The notes under the pieces: model-generated | Databases searched by the model: none | What the model was told of the DNA's origin: nothing | What the model saw: the letters and a program-made list of their open reading frames with translations, nothing else | Translations under genes and position numbers: made by a program | Source: Flavobacterium sp. NKUCC04_CG | GTDB lineage: Bacteria > Bacteroidota > Bacteroidia > Flavobacteriales > Flavobacteriaceae | Assembly: GCF_019345525.1 (NCBI RefSeq) | Contig: NZ_JAHKRA010000013.1 | Location: 22,342 to 86,341, forward strand | Direction of reading: 5' to 3' | Length of the DNA stretch: 64,000 nucleotides | Shown: positions 8,188 to 16,675 of the stretch, piece by piece | Position numbering within the stretch: position 1 is the first letter of the stretch | How the letters are laid out: each line of letters opens with the position of its first letter

Positions 8188-8687
8188 CCGCTATAAGAAC
8201 CGTCTTTATAAAAAATCACAATCTGTTCGATCTCTCTGGTCGAGCAGATTTTTTTTTGGATTGTTTTCGGTAAAACTTCATTAGAGATTTCCGGTGTTAC
8301 TAAAGTGGGTTTGGGTTCCGATTGGACTACTTCAGTCGGAGTTGTTAATACGCTTTCTTCCGTAATTTCAGGAGTGCTTTTTGGAGGTGCCACTTGAGAA
8401 GTGATTGCTGTTTTTTGGAATTCCTCAGAAAAAAGAGAGGGTGAATTTAACGGAGGAGCTGGGCTGTTTTCCGGTAAAAAATCACCTTCGCCTTTTAGTA
8501 GCCAATACAGATTTAGTTCTGGAAAAGCCTCGTATATTTTCATGATAAAATCCAAGCTGGGTTTGTTTCGTCCAGACAAAAGATGCGAAAGACTCGAGCG
8601 CTGTACACCAATTTTATCGGCAAAAGTGGATGCACTAAACTCATAGTGTTGTAGTAAAAATTCTAATCGGTTTACAAAATTATCCAT
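8154..8687 (-). CDS. XRE-family helix-turn-helix transcriptional regulator
   Basis: In this 177-residue protein, residues 5-65 form an XRE domain (FADKIGVQRSSLSHLLSGRNKPSLDFIMKI is the helix-turn-helix). They are followed by NLYWLLKGEGDFL, a conserved ending of the domain in Bacteroidota. Residues 70-140 are rich in Pro, Ser, Thr and Glu and look disordered. The tail EIEQIVIFYKDGSYSGYTP is a short conserved patch seen in flavobacterial relatives. Its promoter region is packed with TTTACA/TGTAA half-sites, so autoregulation and control of the divergent peptidase gene are plausible but unproven. The 3' end overlaps the plsC-like gene. Confidence 0.85.
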   Translation of the reverse strand: MDNFVNRLEFLLQHYEFSASTFADKIGVQRSSLSHLLSGRNKPSLDFIMKIYEAFPELNLYWLLKGEGDFLPENSPAPPLNSPSLFSEEFQKTAITSQVAPPKSTPEITEESVLTTPTEVVQSEPKPTLVTPEISNEVLPKTIQKKICSTREIEQIVIFYKDGSYSGYTPNSSESGS

Positions 8688-8724
8688 GGCTTAATTGTTG
8701 AAATTTAACAACTGTTGTTGTTTA

Positions 8725-8751
8725 CAAATGTAATAAAATAATGTTTACAAA
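8725..8751 (-). promoter_or_regulatory. Putative promoter of the XRE regulator gene
   Basis: On the minus strand TTTG (8748-8751) precedes TACATTTG (8725-8732) with a 15-base spacer, shorter than the usual 17-23. The start codon is about 37 bases downstream. The -7 box is embedded in a palindromic TTTACA/TGTAA site. Confidence 0.5.
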
Positions 8752-8949
8752 AACAAATTCTTAGTCCGAAGCCTAAAATATACATTAATTATTACTTTAA
8801 GTAATTAAGTTTAGATTGCTGGATTAGTGATTATTGATGTGTTAAATATTAATTTTTATTATCTCCTATAAAAACAGGAGCGTGTAGCGGTTTTTTAAAA
8901 AACCACTTTGTTACAAATGTAAACAATAGCAAGATATGAGATGTTTACA

Positions 8950-8977
8950 TTTGTAAATAATAAGTTGTTTACTTTTG
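8950..8977 (+). promoter_or_regulatory. Putative promoter of the M14 peptidase gene
   Basis: TTTG (8950-8953), a 16-base spacer and TACTTTTG (8970-8977) precede the ATG at 8997. The layout mirrors that of the divergent XRE gene. A second -7 match, TACATTTG, is at 8946-8953. Confidence 0.55.
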
Positions 8978-8996
8978 TAATTTGCAAATAGGGACT

Positions 8997-10151
8997 ATGA
9001 ATATAGATAAAATATGTGCTGTTTATAAATCGCCTTGGGTATATGGGCGCTATGTGGTTTCGGAAGATTTAGAGGGCTTGTATAAGGAGTTGTCTGTTGA
9101 TTTTAAACTGGAAACTCAAGGGATAAGTGTTGAAGGACGAGCGATAAAATCGGTTCAAGTTGGACGGGGATCGACCCGTGTTTTAATGTGGTCTCAGATG
9201 CACGGAAATGAATCGACTACCACAAAAGCGGTTGCGGATTTATTGTGTTTCTTAAATTCGAACGAAGCGATGGCGCAATCTTTTAAGTCGCAGTTTACGC
9301 TTTTAATCATACCGATTCTTAATCCTGATGGTGCTGAAAATTATACCAGGGTTAATGCCAATGAGGTGGATCTAAATCGCGATTCAATTAATTTATCTCA
9401 ACCGGAGAGTCGATGCTTAAGAAATGTATTTGATCAATTTAGGCCTCATTACGCATTTAATTTGCACGACCAAAGAACTATTTTTGCAGCTGGGAAAACG
9501 AAAAATCCTGCTACTATATCTTTTTTGGCCCCTTCTTATAATGAAGCCCGAGAGGTTAATGCTTGTCGTTTAGAAGCGATGCAATTGATCGTTACTATGA
9601 ATAAGGAGTTGCAAAAGTATCTACCTAATAGTATAGGACGATTTGATGACGGTTTTAATTTGAACTGTATTGGTGACTATTTTCAATCTAGAGGAGTGCC
9701 TACTATCTTGTTTGAGGCAGGCCATTTTCCTAGGGATTATGAAAGAGAAGTTACTAGAAGCGAGGTTTTCCGAGCACTATTAACAATTTTAACAAATATT
9801 AATTCCAAAGATTTCAAAAATATAAGAATAAATGATTATCTTGCAATACCGGAGAACGAAAAATCGTTTCGAGATGTGTTATTTACTAACGTTCAGTCGA
9901 TTTATACGGATTCTGGTAAAAAAGATCGTGTTTGGGTGCAATATAAAGAGGTTTTAATAGATAAAATTATTAATTTTGCACCAACTATAGTGGCGATTAA
10001 TATAGAGGAAGGGTTACAGGCACATTTAGTGGTGGATGTTCCAGTAAAATGGAAAGTATCCGAGCCAGATATAAATGAATTAATTGACGGAAATCTCTTG
10101 GAATTGATTGATTTGGGACAATTAAGTGTTAATGAATTGCTAAAAAAATAA
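8997..10151 (+). CDS. M14-family zinc carboxypeptidase-like protein, cytoplasmic
   Basis: The 384-residue protein from ATG at 8997 carries the full M14 active-site set: zinc ligands H69 and E72 (MHGNES), substrate Arg128 in DLNRDS, third zinc ligand H157 (NLHDQ) and catalytic Glu240 (LFEAGHF). NPDGAENYTR is also conserved. There is no signal peptide or membrane segment, so it should act in the cytoplasm, perhaps on peptides or amide-linked small molecules. An in-frame TTG at 8982 lies at the expected transcription start and is unlikely to be used. The C-terminal 120 residues are less conserved. An Lrp-type regulator follows. Confidence 0.82.
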   Translation: MNIDKICAVYKSPWVYGRYVVSEDLEGLYKELSVDFKLETQGISVEGRAIKSVQVGRGSTRVLMWSQMHGNESTTTKAVADLLCFLNSNEAMAQSFKSQFTLLIIPILNPDGAENYTRVNANEVDLNRDSINLSQPESRCLRNVFDQFRPHYAFNLHDQRTIFAAGKTKNPATISFLAPSYNEAREVNACRLEAMQLIVTMNKELQKYLPNSIGRFDDGFNLNCIGDYFQSRGVPTILFEAGHFPRDYEREVTRSEVFRALLTILTNINSKDFKNIRINDYLAIPENEKSFRDVLFTNVQSIYTDSGKKDRVWVQYKEVLIDKIINFAPTIVAINIEEGLQAHLVVDVPVKWKVSEPDINELIDGNLLELIDLGQLSVNELLKK

Positions 10152-10191
10152 TAAAACCACGAATTTACTAAAGAACATTGATTTTTTGTAG

Positions 10192-10199
10192 TATTTTTG
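10192..10199 (+). promoter_or_regulatory. Likely -7 element of the Lrp-family gene
   Basis: TATTTTTG fits TAnnTTTG; the ATG follows at 10234. The -33 position has no clear TTTG. Confidence 0.45.
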
Positions 10200-10233
10200 T
10201 AGTTCAAATTAGAATTAGATAAATTATTGATTT

Positions 10234-10713
10234 ATGAGTAAGTTTCGATTAGATGAGATAGATCATCAAATTTTGGATATGTTGATTGACAACACAAGAG
10301 TACCCTTTACAGATATAGCAAAGAAACTTTTGATATCCGCAGGAACAGTTCATGTTCGTGTAAAAAAAATGGAGGATGCAGGGATAATTCAAGGATCATC
10401 TCTTACCTTAGATTATGAGAAATTAGGATATTCTTTTATTGCATATATTGGAATTTTCCTTCACAATACTTCTCAGACTAAATTTGTATTGGAAAGAATT
10501 AATGAAATTCCTTTCGTTACTGTAGCTCACGTTACTACTGGTAAATTTAATATTTTCTGTAAGATTAGAGCAAAAGACACGCGTCACGCTAAAGAAGTTA
10601 TTTATCTAATAGATGATATAGATGGTGTTTACAGAACAGAGTCTATGATTTCTTTGGAAGAAAGTATCAACGATAAAAAACGTTTGATGCATACCATCTT
10701 CAAAGAACTTTAG
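10234..10713 (+). CDS. Lrp/AsnC-family transcriptional regulator
   Basis: This 159-residue protein has an N-terminal winged helix (DEIDHQILDMLIDNTRVPFTDIAKKLLISAGTVHVRVKKMEDAGII) and a C-terminal RAM/ligand-binding domain (residues about 70-150) of the Lrp/AsnC family, which binds amino acids and assembles into dimers or octamers. IQGSSLTLDYEKLGY is the usual linker strand. It is a single-gene unit with its own -7 box and a terminator. Targets are not visible; the preceding peptidase gene is a candidate only by proximity. Confidence 0.92.
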   Translation: MSKFRLDEIDHQILDMLIDNTRVPFTDIAKKLLISAGTVHVRVKKMEDAGIIQGSSLTLDYEKLGYSFIAYIGIFLHNTSQTKFVLERINEIPFVTVAHVTTGKFNIFCKIRAKDTRHAKEVIYLIDDIDGVYRTESMISLEESINDKKRLMHTIFKEL

Positions 10714-10738
10714 TAGTTGATAAATCATATTGAATTAG

Positions 10739-10762
10739 AACTGCCTTCGGGCGGTTTTTTTT
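10739..10762 (+). terminator. Terminator with TTCG tetraloop after the Lrp gene
   Basis: AACTGCC and GGCGGTT pair (one G-T) around a TTCG loop, followed by eight T. The next start codon is at 10780. Confidence 0.8.
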
Positions 10763-10779
10763 ATATTTAAATTTTTTTT

Positions 10780-11784
10780 ATGGATTCTCTAACTCAAATT
10801 GTTTTAGGGGCAGCGGTTGGTAATGCGGTTCTCGGTACAAAAATTAAAAACAAAGCCATTCTATATGGTGCGATTGCAGGAACGATCCCTGACTTAGATG
10901 TCGTTTTTGGTCTCTTTTTAGATCCAATTGTCGCGTTGGAAATCCATAGGGGGCTTACGCATTCCTTTTTATTCGCAACGGTTTTGGCGGTTTTGCTAGG
11001 ATATGGGCTACATCGAATAGAGCGCGCTAAAGGTGTTAGTTTTAAAGAGGGTTTTAATCTCGTTTTTTTGGGACTGGTAACACATTCCTTTTTAGATGCA
11101 TTTACTACCTGGGGAACGGAAATCTTGTGGCCTTGGAATTATTCTTTTGCTTTTAAGTCCATTTTCGTGGTTGATCCACTTTATACTTTACCTTTTATTT
11201 TTTTCTTAGTCAAATCAATGCGGGAAACCAAGGATATGAAACGGAGGATGAAGTGGAATACTTATGGTATAGTTGTCAGTTCGGCTTATTTATTGATCAC
11301 TTTAATCTTGAAGTTTTTAGCCTACAACAAATTTGAAGAGAGTTTGGATAAACAACAGCAGGTTTTTAATTCCCTTGCAGTAAAACCTACTGCCTTTAAT
11401 ACGGTTTTATGGAATGGAATAGTTGAAATGGATTCCAGTTACTGGATTGGGACTTATTCCTTTTTTGATAAAGGCGAAATTGAGTATCAGGAATTCGATA
11501 AAAATTTGGAACTCCTTAAGGATATCGAAAAGGAACCTGTTGTAGAGCGGCTAATCGATTTGTCAAATGGAGAATTTACCATGTCGAAATCAAAAAATCA
11601 GCTGTATTTTAACGACTTGAGATTTGGTTTGTTAAAGAGTTATCCAAAAGAAACTCAATTTGCGTTTAGTTATCACTTGTTTGAGAATGCAGATGGCGTT
11701 TGGGAGGCTCAAGAGGTGAAAAAAGAAAAAAGAGATGGTGTTGTTATGCTGAAGAATATGTGGACTCGAATCTTTGGCGACTAA
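10780..11784 (+). CDS. Membrane-bound metal-dependent hydrolase, YdjM/DUF457 type
   Basis: The N-terminal half of this 334-residue protein is membrane embedded and carries the family motifs MDSLTQIVLGAAVG, GTIPDLDVVFG, HRGLTHSFLFA (about 53-63) and THSFLDAFTTWGTEILWPW. The His and Asp residues of these motifs are thought to bind metal. The C-terminal 120 residues form a soluble, variable domain. The family is widespread but its substrate is unknown. It starts directly after a terminator, so its promoter must overlap the short upstream spacer or come from read-through. Confidence 0.82.
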   Translation: MDSLTQIVLGAAVGNAVLGTKIKNKAILYGAIAGTIPDLDVVFGLFLDPIVALEIHRGLTHSFLFATVLAVLLGYGLHRIERAKGVSFKEGFNLVFLGLVTHSFLDAFTTWGTEILWPWNYSFAFKSIFVVDPLYTLPFIFFLVKSMRETKDMKRRMKWNTYGIVVSSAYLLITLILKFLAYNKFEESLDKQQQVFNSLAVKPTAFNTVLWNGIVEMDSSYWIGTYSFFDKGEIEYQEFDKNLELLKDIEKEPVVERLIDLSNGEFTMSKSKNQLYFNDLRFGLLKSYPKETQFAFSYHLFENADGVWEAQEVKKEKRDGVVMLKNMWTRIFGD

Positions 11785-11862
11785 TTTTTAACCAAATGCC
11801 TTTTGGATATACGGTTGCTCTAGGAGATTATATTTAACTTTGAAAAGATAAAAGAGATAAAA

Positions 11863-12627
11863 ATGAAAATACTAATTTCACCTGCTAAATCATTAGATTA
11901 TAATACAGCAGTTCCGTTTTCCTTTAAGACGGAGCCTATCTTTAAGAAACAAGTCAAGTTGGTAAATGAGGTGTTAAAGACTTACAGTCAAAAGGATTTG
12001 GCTGATTTAATGCATATATCAGCTAAGTTAGCTGAACTCAATTGGACGAGAAATCAAGAGCGAACTTTAAAAACCACTGCCGTTTCGCAAAATGTAAGGG
12101 CAGCCGTTTATGCTTTTAATGGAGATGTTTATAGCGGTTTAGATGCTTATACTTTAAATGAAGAGCAGTGTGCTGATTTGCAGTTAAAACTCAGGATATT
12201 GTCTGGGCTGTACGGTTTGCTAAAGCCTTTTGATTTTATTGAACCTTATCGATTGGAGATGGGTACAAAAATGAGTGTGGGAGAATCGGCGAATCTTTAT
12301 GAGTTTTGGAAACCGTTGATTGCTGCGGCATTGAATAAGGAGATGAAAAAAGGGGAATTATTGATTAATTTAGCAAGCGTAGAATACTTTTCTGCAGTTG
12401 ATAAAAAAGCCTTAGTAGGGCAATTGGTAACACCAGATTTTAAAGAATTGAGAGCGGGTAAACTAAAATCGATCAGTTTTTTTGCTAAAAAAGCTAGGGG
12501 AATGATGGTGCGATATATCATCGAAAACCAAATAGAAACCATTGAAGGCTTAAAGGGGTTTGATACGGACGGTTATGCGTTTAGTGCGGATAATTCTACG
12601 GAAAATAAATTAGTATTTATACGTTAA
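11863..12627 (+). CDS. yaaA: YaaA/DUF328 peroxide-stress protein
   Basis: The 254-residue length matches the family. Diagnostic stretches are MKILISPAKSLDY, the YAFNGDVYSGLDA block, LRILSGLYGLLKPFD, PYRLEMGTKM and INLASVEYFSAV. In Escherichia coli YaaA limits DNA damage during peroxide stress by lowering free iron and has a DNA-binding fold. That role is only inferred here. No OxyR-type site was recognised upstream. Confidence 0.9.
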   Translation: MKILISPAKSLDYNTAVPFSFKTEPIFKKQVKLVNEVLKTYSQKDLADLMHISAKLAELNWTRNQERTLKTTAVSQNVRAAVYAFNGDVYSGLDAYTLNEEQCADLQLKLRILSGLYGLLKPFDFIEPYRLEMGTKMSVGESANLYEFWKPLIAAALNKEMKKGELLINLASVEYFSAVDKKALVGQLVTPDFKELRAGKLKSISFFAKKARGMMVRYIIENQIETIEGLKGFDTDGYAFSADNSTENKLVFIR

Positions 12628-12732
12628 TAAGCTGTCAGTCAATGATTTTTAAATAAGTAGGTCATTTTCCAATTAATAGTTGTTTTTTAAGCTCTTAATG
12701 ATGAAATTTGACTTTTAAATACGTGAGCAATA

Positions 12733-14241
12733 ATGGAAGAAATACATTATATAAGTTCTGATGTTTTTTCAATGGAAACACTTCAGAAAATTATTATAGA
12801 AAATAAAAAAATAGAGCTCTCCGAAGAAGCTCGTGCAAATATTGAAAACTGCCGTGCTTATCTAGATGAGAAAATGCGAACTCAGGATGCGCCTATATAT
12901 GGAATTAATACCGGTTTTGGTTCGTTGTGCAATGTAAAAATTGACACGGAAAACCTTTCTAAACTTCAAGAAAATTTAGTAAAATCTCACGCTTGCGGAA
13001 CCGGAGAGTTGGTTCCTGAAGAGATAGTGAAAATCATGTTACTACTAAAGATAAAATCACTTAGTTTTGGGAATTCTGGGGTGCAATTAATCACGGTAGA
13101 ACGCTTGGTTGATTTTTACAATCTAGATATTTTACCGGTTATTTACAATCAAGGGTCTCTTGGAGCTTCGGGTGATTTGGCTCCGCTAGCACACTTGTCT
13201 TTACCTTTAATCGGGGAGGGAGAAGTATATTATAAAGGTGTACAGCAACCGGCTAAAGAAGTCTTAACGCAATTGGGTTGGGAACCGATTAAGTTGCAAT
13301 CCAAAGAGGGATTAGCCTTGTTGAATGGAACTCAGTTTATGAGTGCCTACGGTTGTTATATCTTGATGAAATCACAAAGACTATCGTATTTGTCCGATTT
13401 GATTGGTGCAGTTTCATTAGAAGCGTTTGATGGGCGTATAGAGCCATTCAATGAATTGATTCACTTGGTTCGTCCACACAAAGGTCAGATTTTAACCGCT
13501 AAATTCTTTACTGAAGTTTTAGAAGGCAGTGAAATTATCGCACAACATAAAGAACACGTACAGGACCCTTATTCTTTTAGATGTATTCCTCAAGTACACG
13601 GTGCTTCTAAAGATACTATAGACTATGTGTCTAAGATTTTTAAAACAGAAATCAATTCTGTAACTGACAATCCAAATGTGTTTCACAGTCAAGACTTAAT
13701 CATTTCTGGAGGAAATTTCCACGGACAGCCCTTGGCGCTGGGATTGGATTTCTTGGGGATAGCTTTGGCTGAGTTGGGTAATATTTCTGAACGTAGAACC
13801 TATCAGTTGATTTCAGGAACAAGGGGTTTACCTCCTTTCTTGGTTAATGATCCAGGATTAAACTCCGGTTTTATGATTCCACAATATACCGCAGCAAGTA
13901 TAGTTAGTCAAAATAAACAATTAGCTACTCCGGCAAGTGTTGATAGTATAGTGTCTAGTAATGGGCAAGAGGATCATGTGAGTATGGGGGCAAATGGAGC
14001 TACAAAAACCTTGAGAATACTCGAGAATTTAGAGCGTATTTTGGCTATTGAATTAATGAATGCTAGTCAGGCATTAGAGTTTAGAAAACCATTGAAATCT
14101 AGTGAATTGATCGAATCGTTTATCGGTATTTATAGATTGGATGTACCGTTTGTTAATGAAGATCGTATTTTGCATTATGATATTCAAAAATCGATATCTT
14201 TCTTAAATTCTTTTCAAATAGATTCTGAGGTCTTTTATTAG
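12733..14241 (+). CDS. hutH: Histidine ammonia-lyase
   Basis: The 502-residue enzyme converts histidine to urocanate and ammonia in the cytoplasm. The MIO cofactor would form from Ala145-Ser146-Gly147 within GSLGASGDLAPLAHLSLPL. TGFGSL, the SHACGTGE selectivity segment (Ser-His, as in histidine rather than phenylalanine or tyrosine lyases), SVTDNPN and SSNGQEDHVSMG are all in place. No hutU, hutI or hutG lies nearby, so the pathway must be completed elsewhere, or the enzyme serves another role such as aromatic acid supply. It is transcribed alone and ends at a strong terminator. Confidence 0.9.
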   Translation: MEEIHYISSDVFSMETLQKIIIENKKIELSEEARANIENCRAYLDEKMRTQDAPIYGINTGFGSLCNVKIDTENLSKLQENLVKSHACGTGELVPEEIVKIMLLLKIKSLSFGNSGVQLITVERLVDFYNLDILPVIYNQGSLGASGDLAPLAHLSLPLIGEGEVYYKGVQQPAKEVLTQLGWEPIKLQSKEGLALLNGTQFMSAYGCYILMKSQRLSYLSDLIGAVSLEAFDGRIEPFNELIHLVRPHKGQILTAKFFTEVLEGSEIIAQHKEHVQDPYSFRCIPQVHGASKDTIDYVSKIFKTEINSVTDNPNVFHSQDLIISGGNFHGQPLALGLDFLGIALAELGNISERRTYQLISGTRGLPPFLVNDPGLNSGFMIPQYTAASIVSQNKQLATPASVDSIVSSNGQEDHVSMGANGATKTLRILENLERILAIELMNASQALEFRKPLKSSELIESFIGIYRLDVPFVNEDRILHYDIQKSISFLNSFQIDSEVFY

Positions 14242-14266
14242 TATCTTAGTATCAAAGTATAACAAG

Positions 14267-14303
14267 ACCACACTTTTGTCTCTAAAAAGTGTGGTTTTTT
14301 TTT
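14267..14303 (+). terminator. Terminator after hutH
   Basis: ACCACACTTTT pairs with AAAAGTGTGGT, followed by a run of T. The -7 box of the next gene starts only 10 bases later. Confidence 0.85.
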
Positions 14304-14312
14304 ATATATTCC

Positions 14313-14320
14313 TATCTTTG
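14313..14320 (+). promoter_or_regulatory. Likely -7 element for the HD hydrolase and lipid A gene run
   Basis: TATCTTTG is an exact TAnnTTTG match and lies 22 bases before the proposed TTG start at 14343. The -33 region is occupied by the T-run of the hutH terminator. Confidence 0.55.
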
Positions 14321-14342
14321 TTTGGATTAAAATTAAATCCTT

Positions 14343-15578
14343 TTGACTACAATAAATAAACTAAAGCTGTTAAATGATCCTATATATGGATTTATTGCCA
14401 TACCCAATACGCTGTTGTATGATTTGATTGAACATCCTTATTTTCAGCGACTGAGAAGGATTTCTCAAATGGGCATGTCGTATTTGGTTTATCCAGGCGC
14501 ACATCACACTCGATTTCATCATGCTTTAGGCTGTATGCATATGATGCAGAAAGCGGTACAGGTATTGCGTTCTAAAAACATAGAAATCTCCGAAGAAGAA
14601 GAAACTGCACTTTATATTGCGATATTATTACACGATATAGGACATGGTCCTTTCTCGCATGCCATGGAGCACAGTATAGTTGAGAACCTCTCTCATGAGT
14701 CCATTTCGCTGTTGTTTATGAATCGATTAAACGAAGAGTTTGATGGGCAATTGTCTTTGGCAATTCAAGTGTTTAAAGGGCAATATCATCGTAAGTTTAT
14801 GTTGCAATTGATTTCGAGTCAATTGGATATGGATCGTATGGACTATTTAAAAAGAGATAGTTTTTACAGTGGTGTTGCGGAGGGAAACATCAATTCTGAA
14901 CGTTTGATTCAAATGATTAATGTCAATGATGACACCTTAGTTGTTGAGGAAAAAGGAATTTATTCTGTAGAGAAATTTATCGTTGCCCGTAGATTGATGT
15001 ACTGGCAGGCTTATTTGCATAAAACCAGTGTCTGTGCTGAATTGATACTTATGCGGGTTTTAAAAAGAGCGAAGGAGTTAACTCATAAAGGAAAGGATTT
15101 ATGGTGTAGTAATGCCTTGCAGTTTTTCCTGAAAAATCAAATTTTTTTAGAAGACTTTGATGAAAATGCCTTGGAGCAATTTGCGCTTTTGGACGATTCT
15201 GATATTATCGGAGCCTTAAAAAGTTGGCAATTTCACGACGACTATGTGTTGTCGGAGCTCAGTCGGATGATTATTAATCGCGATTTGTTAAAAATTAGAT
15301 TAATTTCGGAAAAAGTTTCTAAAGAAGAGGTGGAGGAGATGCGTTTGCAATGGATGACAAAAAACAATAGAAGTAAGGAGGAAGCGAGTTATTTTATTTT
15401 TAAGGGTAAAGTGAAAAATCAAGCCTATAAAAAATCGGAAGAACCCATTAGAATTTTGAAAAAAAACAAGGAAGTAGTCGATGTTTTGGACGCTTCTGAT
15501 CAATTAAATCTAAAAGCGCTTTCAAAACCAGTAACAAAGTATTTTGTTTGTTACCCAAAAACCTTATTAGAAACCTAA
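14343..15578 (+). CDS. HD-domain phosphohydrolase (dGTPase/SAMHD1-like)
   Basis: The 411-residue protein has the HD metal site: H in HTRFHHALG, the HD pair in LLHDIGHGPFSHAMEH, and the distal D in SQLDMDRMDYLKRD. It resembles the YwfO/SAMHD1-like dNTP triphosphohydrolases. The frame opens after a TAA at 14334-14336 and contains no ATG before conserved sequence, so TTG at 14343 giving MTTINKLKLLNDPIYGF is the likely start. Its position directly ahead of lpxD is a familiar arrangement in this family of bacteria. Whether it hydrolyses dNTPs or another nucleotide is unknown. Confidence 0.82.
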   Translation: MTTINKLKLLNDPIYGFIAIPNTLLYDLIEHPYFQRLRRISQMGMSYLVYPGAHHTRFHHALGCMHMMQKAVQVLRSKNIEISEEEETALYIAILLHDIGHGPFSHAMEHSIVENLSHESISLLFMNRLNEEFDGQLSLAIQVFKGQYHRKFMLQLISSQLDMDRMDYLKRDSFYSGVAEGNINSERLIQMINVNDDTLVVEEKGIYSVEKFIVARRLMYWQAYLHKTSVCAELILMRVLKRAKELTHKGKDLWCSNALQFFLKNQIFLEDFDENALEQFALLDDSDIIGALKSWQFHDDYVLSELSRMIINRDLLKIRLISEKVSKEEVEEMRLQWMTKNNRSKEEASYFIFKGKVKNQAYKKSEEPIRILKKNKEVVDVLDASDQLNLKALSKPVTKYFVCYPKTLLET

Positions 15579-15595
15579 ATTTCAATAATATTTTA

Positions 15596-15603
15596 TATTT
15601 TTG
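15596..15603 (+). promoter_or_regulatory. Possible -7 element immediately upstream of lpxD
   Basis: TATTTTTG ends only five bases before the ATG at 15609, so a transcript made here would be almost leaderless. No TTTG is seen at -33, and read-through from the HD gene is an alternative. Confidence 0.35.
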
Positions 15604-15608
15604 CGGTG

Positions 15609-16622
15609 ATGAAAATAACAGCAGGACAAATAGCGGGCGTTTTAGATGGGGAAATTGTAGGAGATTCTACGATTGAGGTTCATAAATTGGCCAAAATCGA
15701 AGAAGGTACGGCTGGTTCATTGACTTTTCTAGCCAATCCGAAATATTTAAGCCACATTTATAGTACCAAAGCCTCGGTAGTTATTGTCAATAAGACTTTT
15801 GAACCCGAGCACGAAATACAAGCTACTTTGATTAAAGTAGATGATGCTTACCAGTCCTTTTCTAAATTATTGGAATATTACAATCAAGTGAAATTGATGA
15901 AGTCGGGCATAGAACAACCGTCTGTACTTTCAGAAGGAGTTGTTTATGGTGACGATTTATATTTGGGCAGTTTTAGTTATATTGGAAAAAATACTCAAAT
16001 TGGAAACAATGTAAAGATTTATCCCAATACATTTGTTGGAGATAATGTGGTTATTGGAGATAATACCGTTTTATTTGCAGGAGTTCGAATTTATTCGGAA
16101 ACTATAATCGGAAAAAATTGTACATTTCACTCTGGTGCAATAATTGGATCAGATGGATTTGGATTTGCTCCTTCAGAAGATGGCAGTTATACCAAGGTAC
16201 CACAGATCGGAAATGTAATCATTGAAGATGATGTTGAAGTGGGATCAGGTACTACGATAGATAGAGCAACTTTGGGATCTACTTATATTCGAAAAGGGGT
16301 TAAATTGGACAATCAGATTCAAATTGCTCACAATGTAGAAATAGGAGAACACACTGTAATAGCTTCGCAAACTGGAGTAGCCGGATCAACTAAAATAGGT
16401 AAATACTGTATGATAGGAGGACAGGTTGGAATCGTAGGACATATCGTGATTGGCGATCATGTTAAGATTCAGGCCCAAACCGGAGTCAGTAGAAGCTTAA
16501 GCGATAATGAATCGGTTCAGGGATCGCCGCAATTGCCGTATCACGATTTTTTGAAATCGTATATACATTTTAAAAATTTACCAAAAATCGTTCAAGAAAT
16601 TGATGATTTGAAAAAGAAATAA
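15609..16622 (+). CDS. lpxD: UDP-3-O-acyl-glucosamine N-acyltransferase
   Basis: The 337-residue enzyme adds the second hydroxyacyl chain to UDP-3-O-acylglucosamine in lipid A synthesis. The N-terminal domain binds the uridine moiety (LTFLANPKYL), and residues about 100-310 form a left-handed beta helix of hexapeptide repeats (IGNNVKIYPN, IGDNTVLFAG and so on). The segment QIAHNVEIGEHTVIASQTGVAGS contains the catalytic His of the family. ATG at 15609 is preferred over the GTG one codon earlier. It leads the run lpxD, lpxC-fabZ, lpxA. Confidence 0.93.
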   Translation: MKITAGQIAGVLDGEIVGDSTIEVHKLAKIEEGTAGSLTFLANPKYLSHIYSTKASVVIVNKTFEPEHEIQATLIKVDDAYQSFSKLLEYYNQVKLMKSGIEQPSVLSEGVVYGDDLYLGSFSYIGKNTQIGNNVKIYPNTFVGDNVVIGDNTVLFAGVRIYSETIIGKNCTFHSGAIIGSDGFGFAPSEDGSYTKVPQIGNVIIEDDVEVGSGTTIDRATLGSTYIRKGVKLDNQIQIAHNVEIGEHTVIASQTGVAGSTKIGKYCMIGGQVGIVGHIVIGDHVKIQAQTGVSRSLSDNESVQGSPQLPYHDFLKSYIHFKNLPKIVQEIDDLKKK

Positions 16623-16675
16623 TACTTTATAATACGTATAAAGTGTGAAAATGTTTAAAAATAAAATATACTACT

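Larger units (their letters stand above)
8688..8996. promoter_or_regulatory. Divergent regulatory region with repeated TTTACA..TGTAA sites
   Basis: Five related sites lie here: TTTACAAATGTAA at 8721-8733, a half-site TTTACAA at 8744-8750, GTTACAAATGTAAAC at 8910-8924, GTTTACATTTGTAAAT at 8943-8958, and GTTTACTTTTGTAA at 8967-8980. Two of them coincide with -7 boxes. Other inverted repeats are ATTACTT/AAGTAAT at 8791-8805, CTCCT/AGGAG near 8862-8880, and the 16-bp palindrome GGTTTTTTAAAAAACC at 8889-8904. The arrangement looks like an operator cluster for the XRE protein or a similar regulator. Confidence 0.6.
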
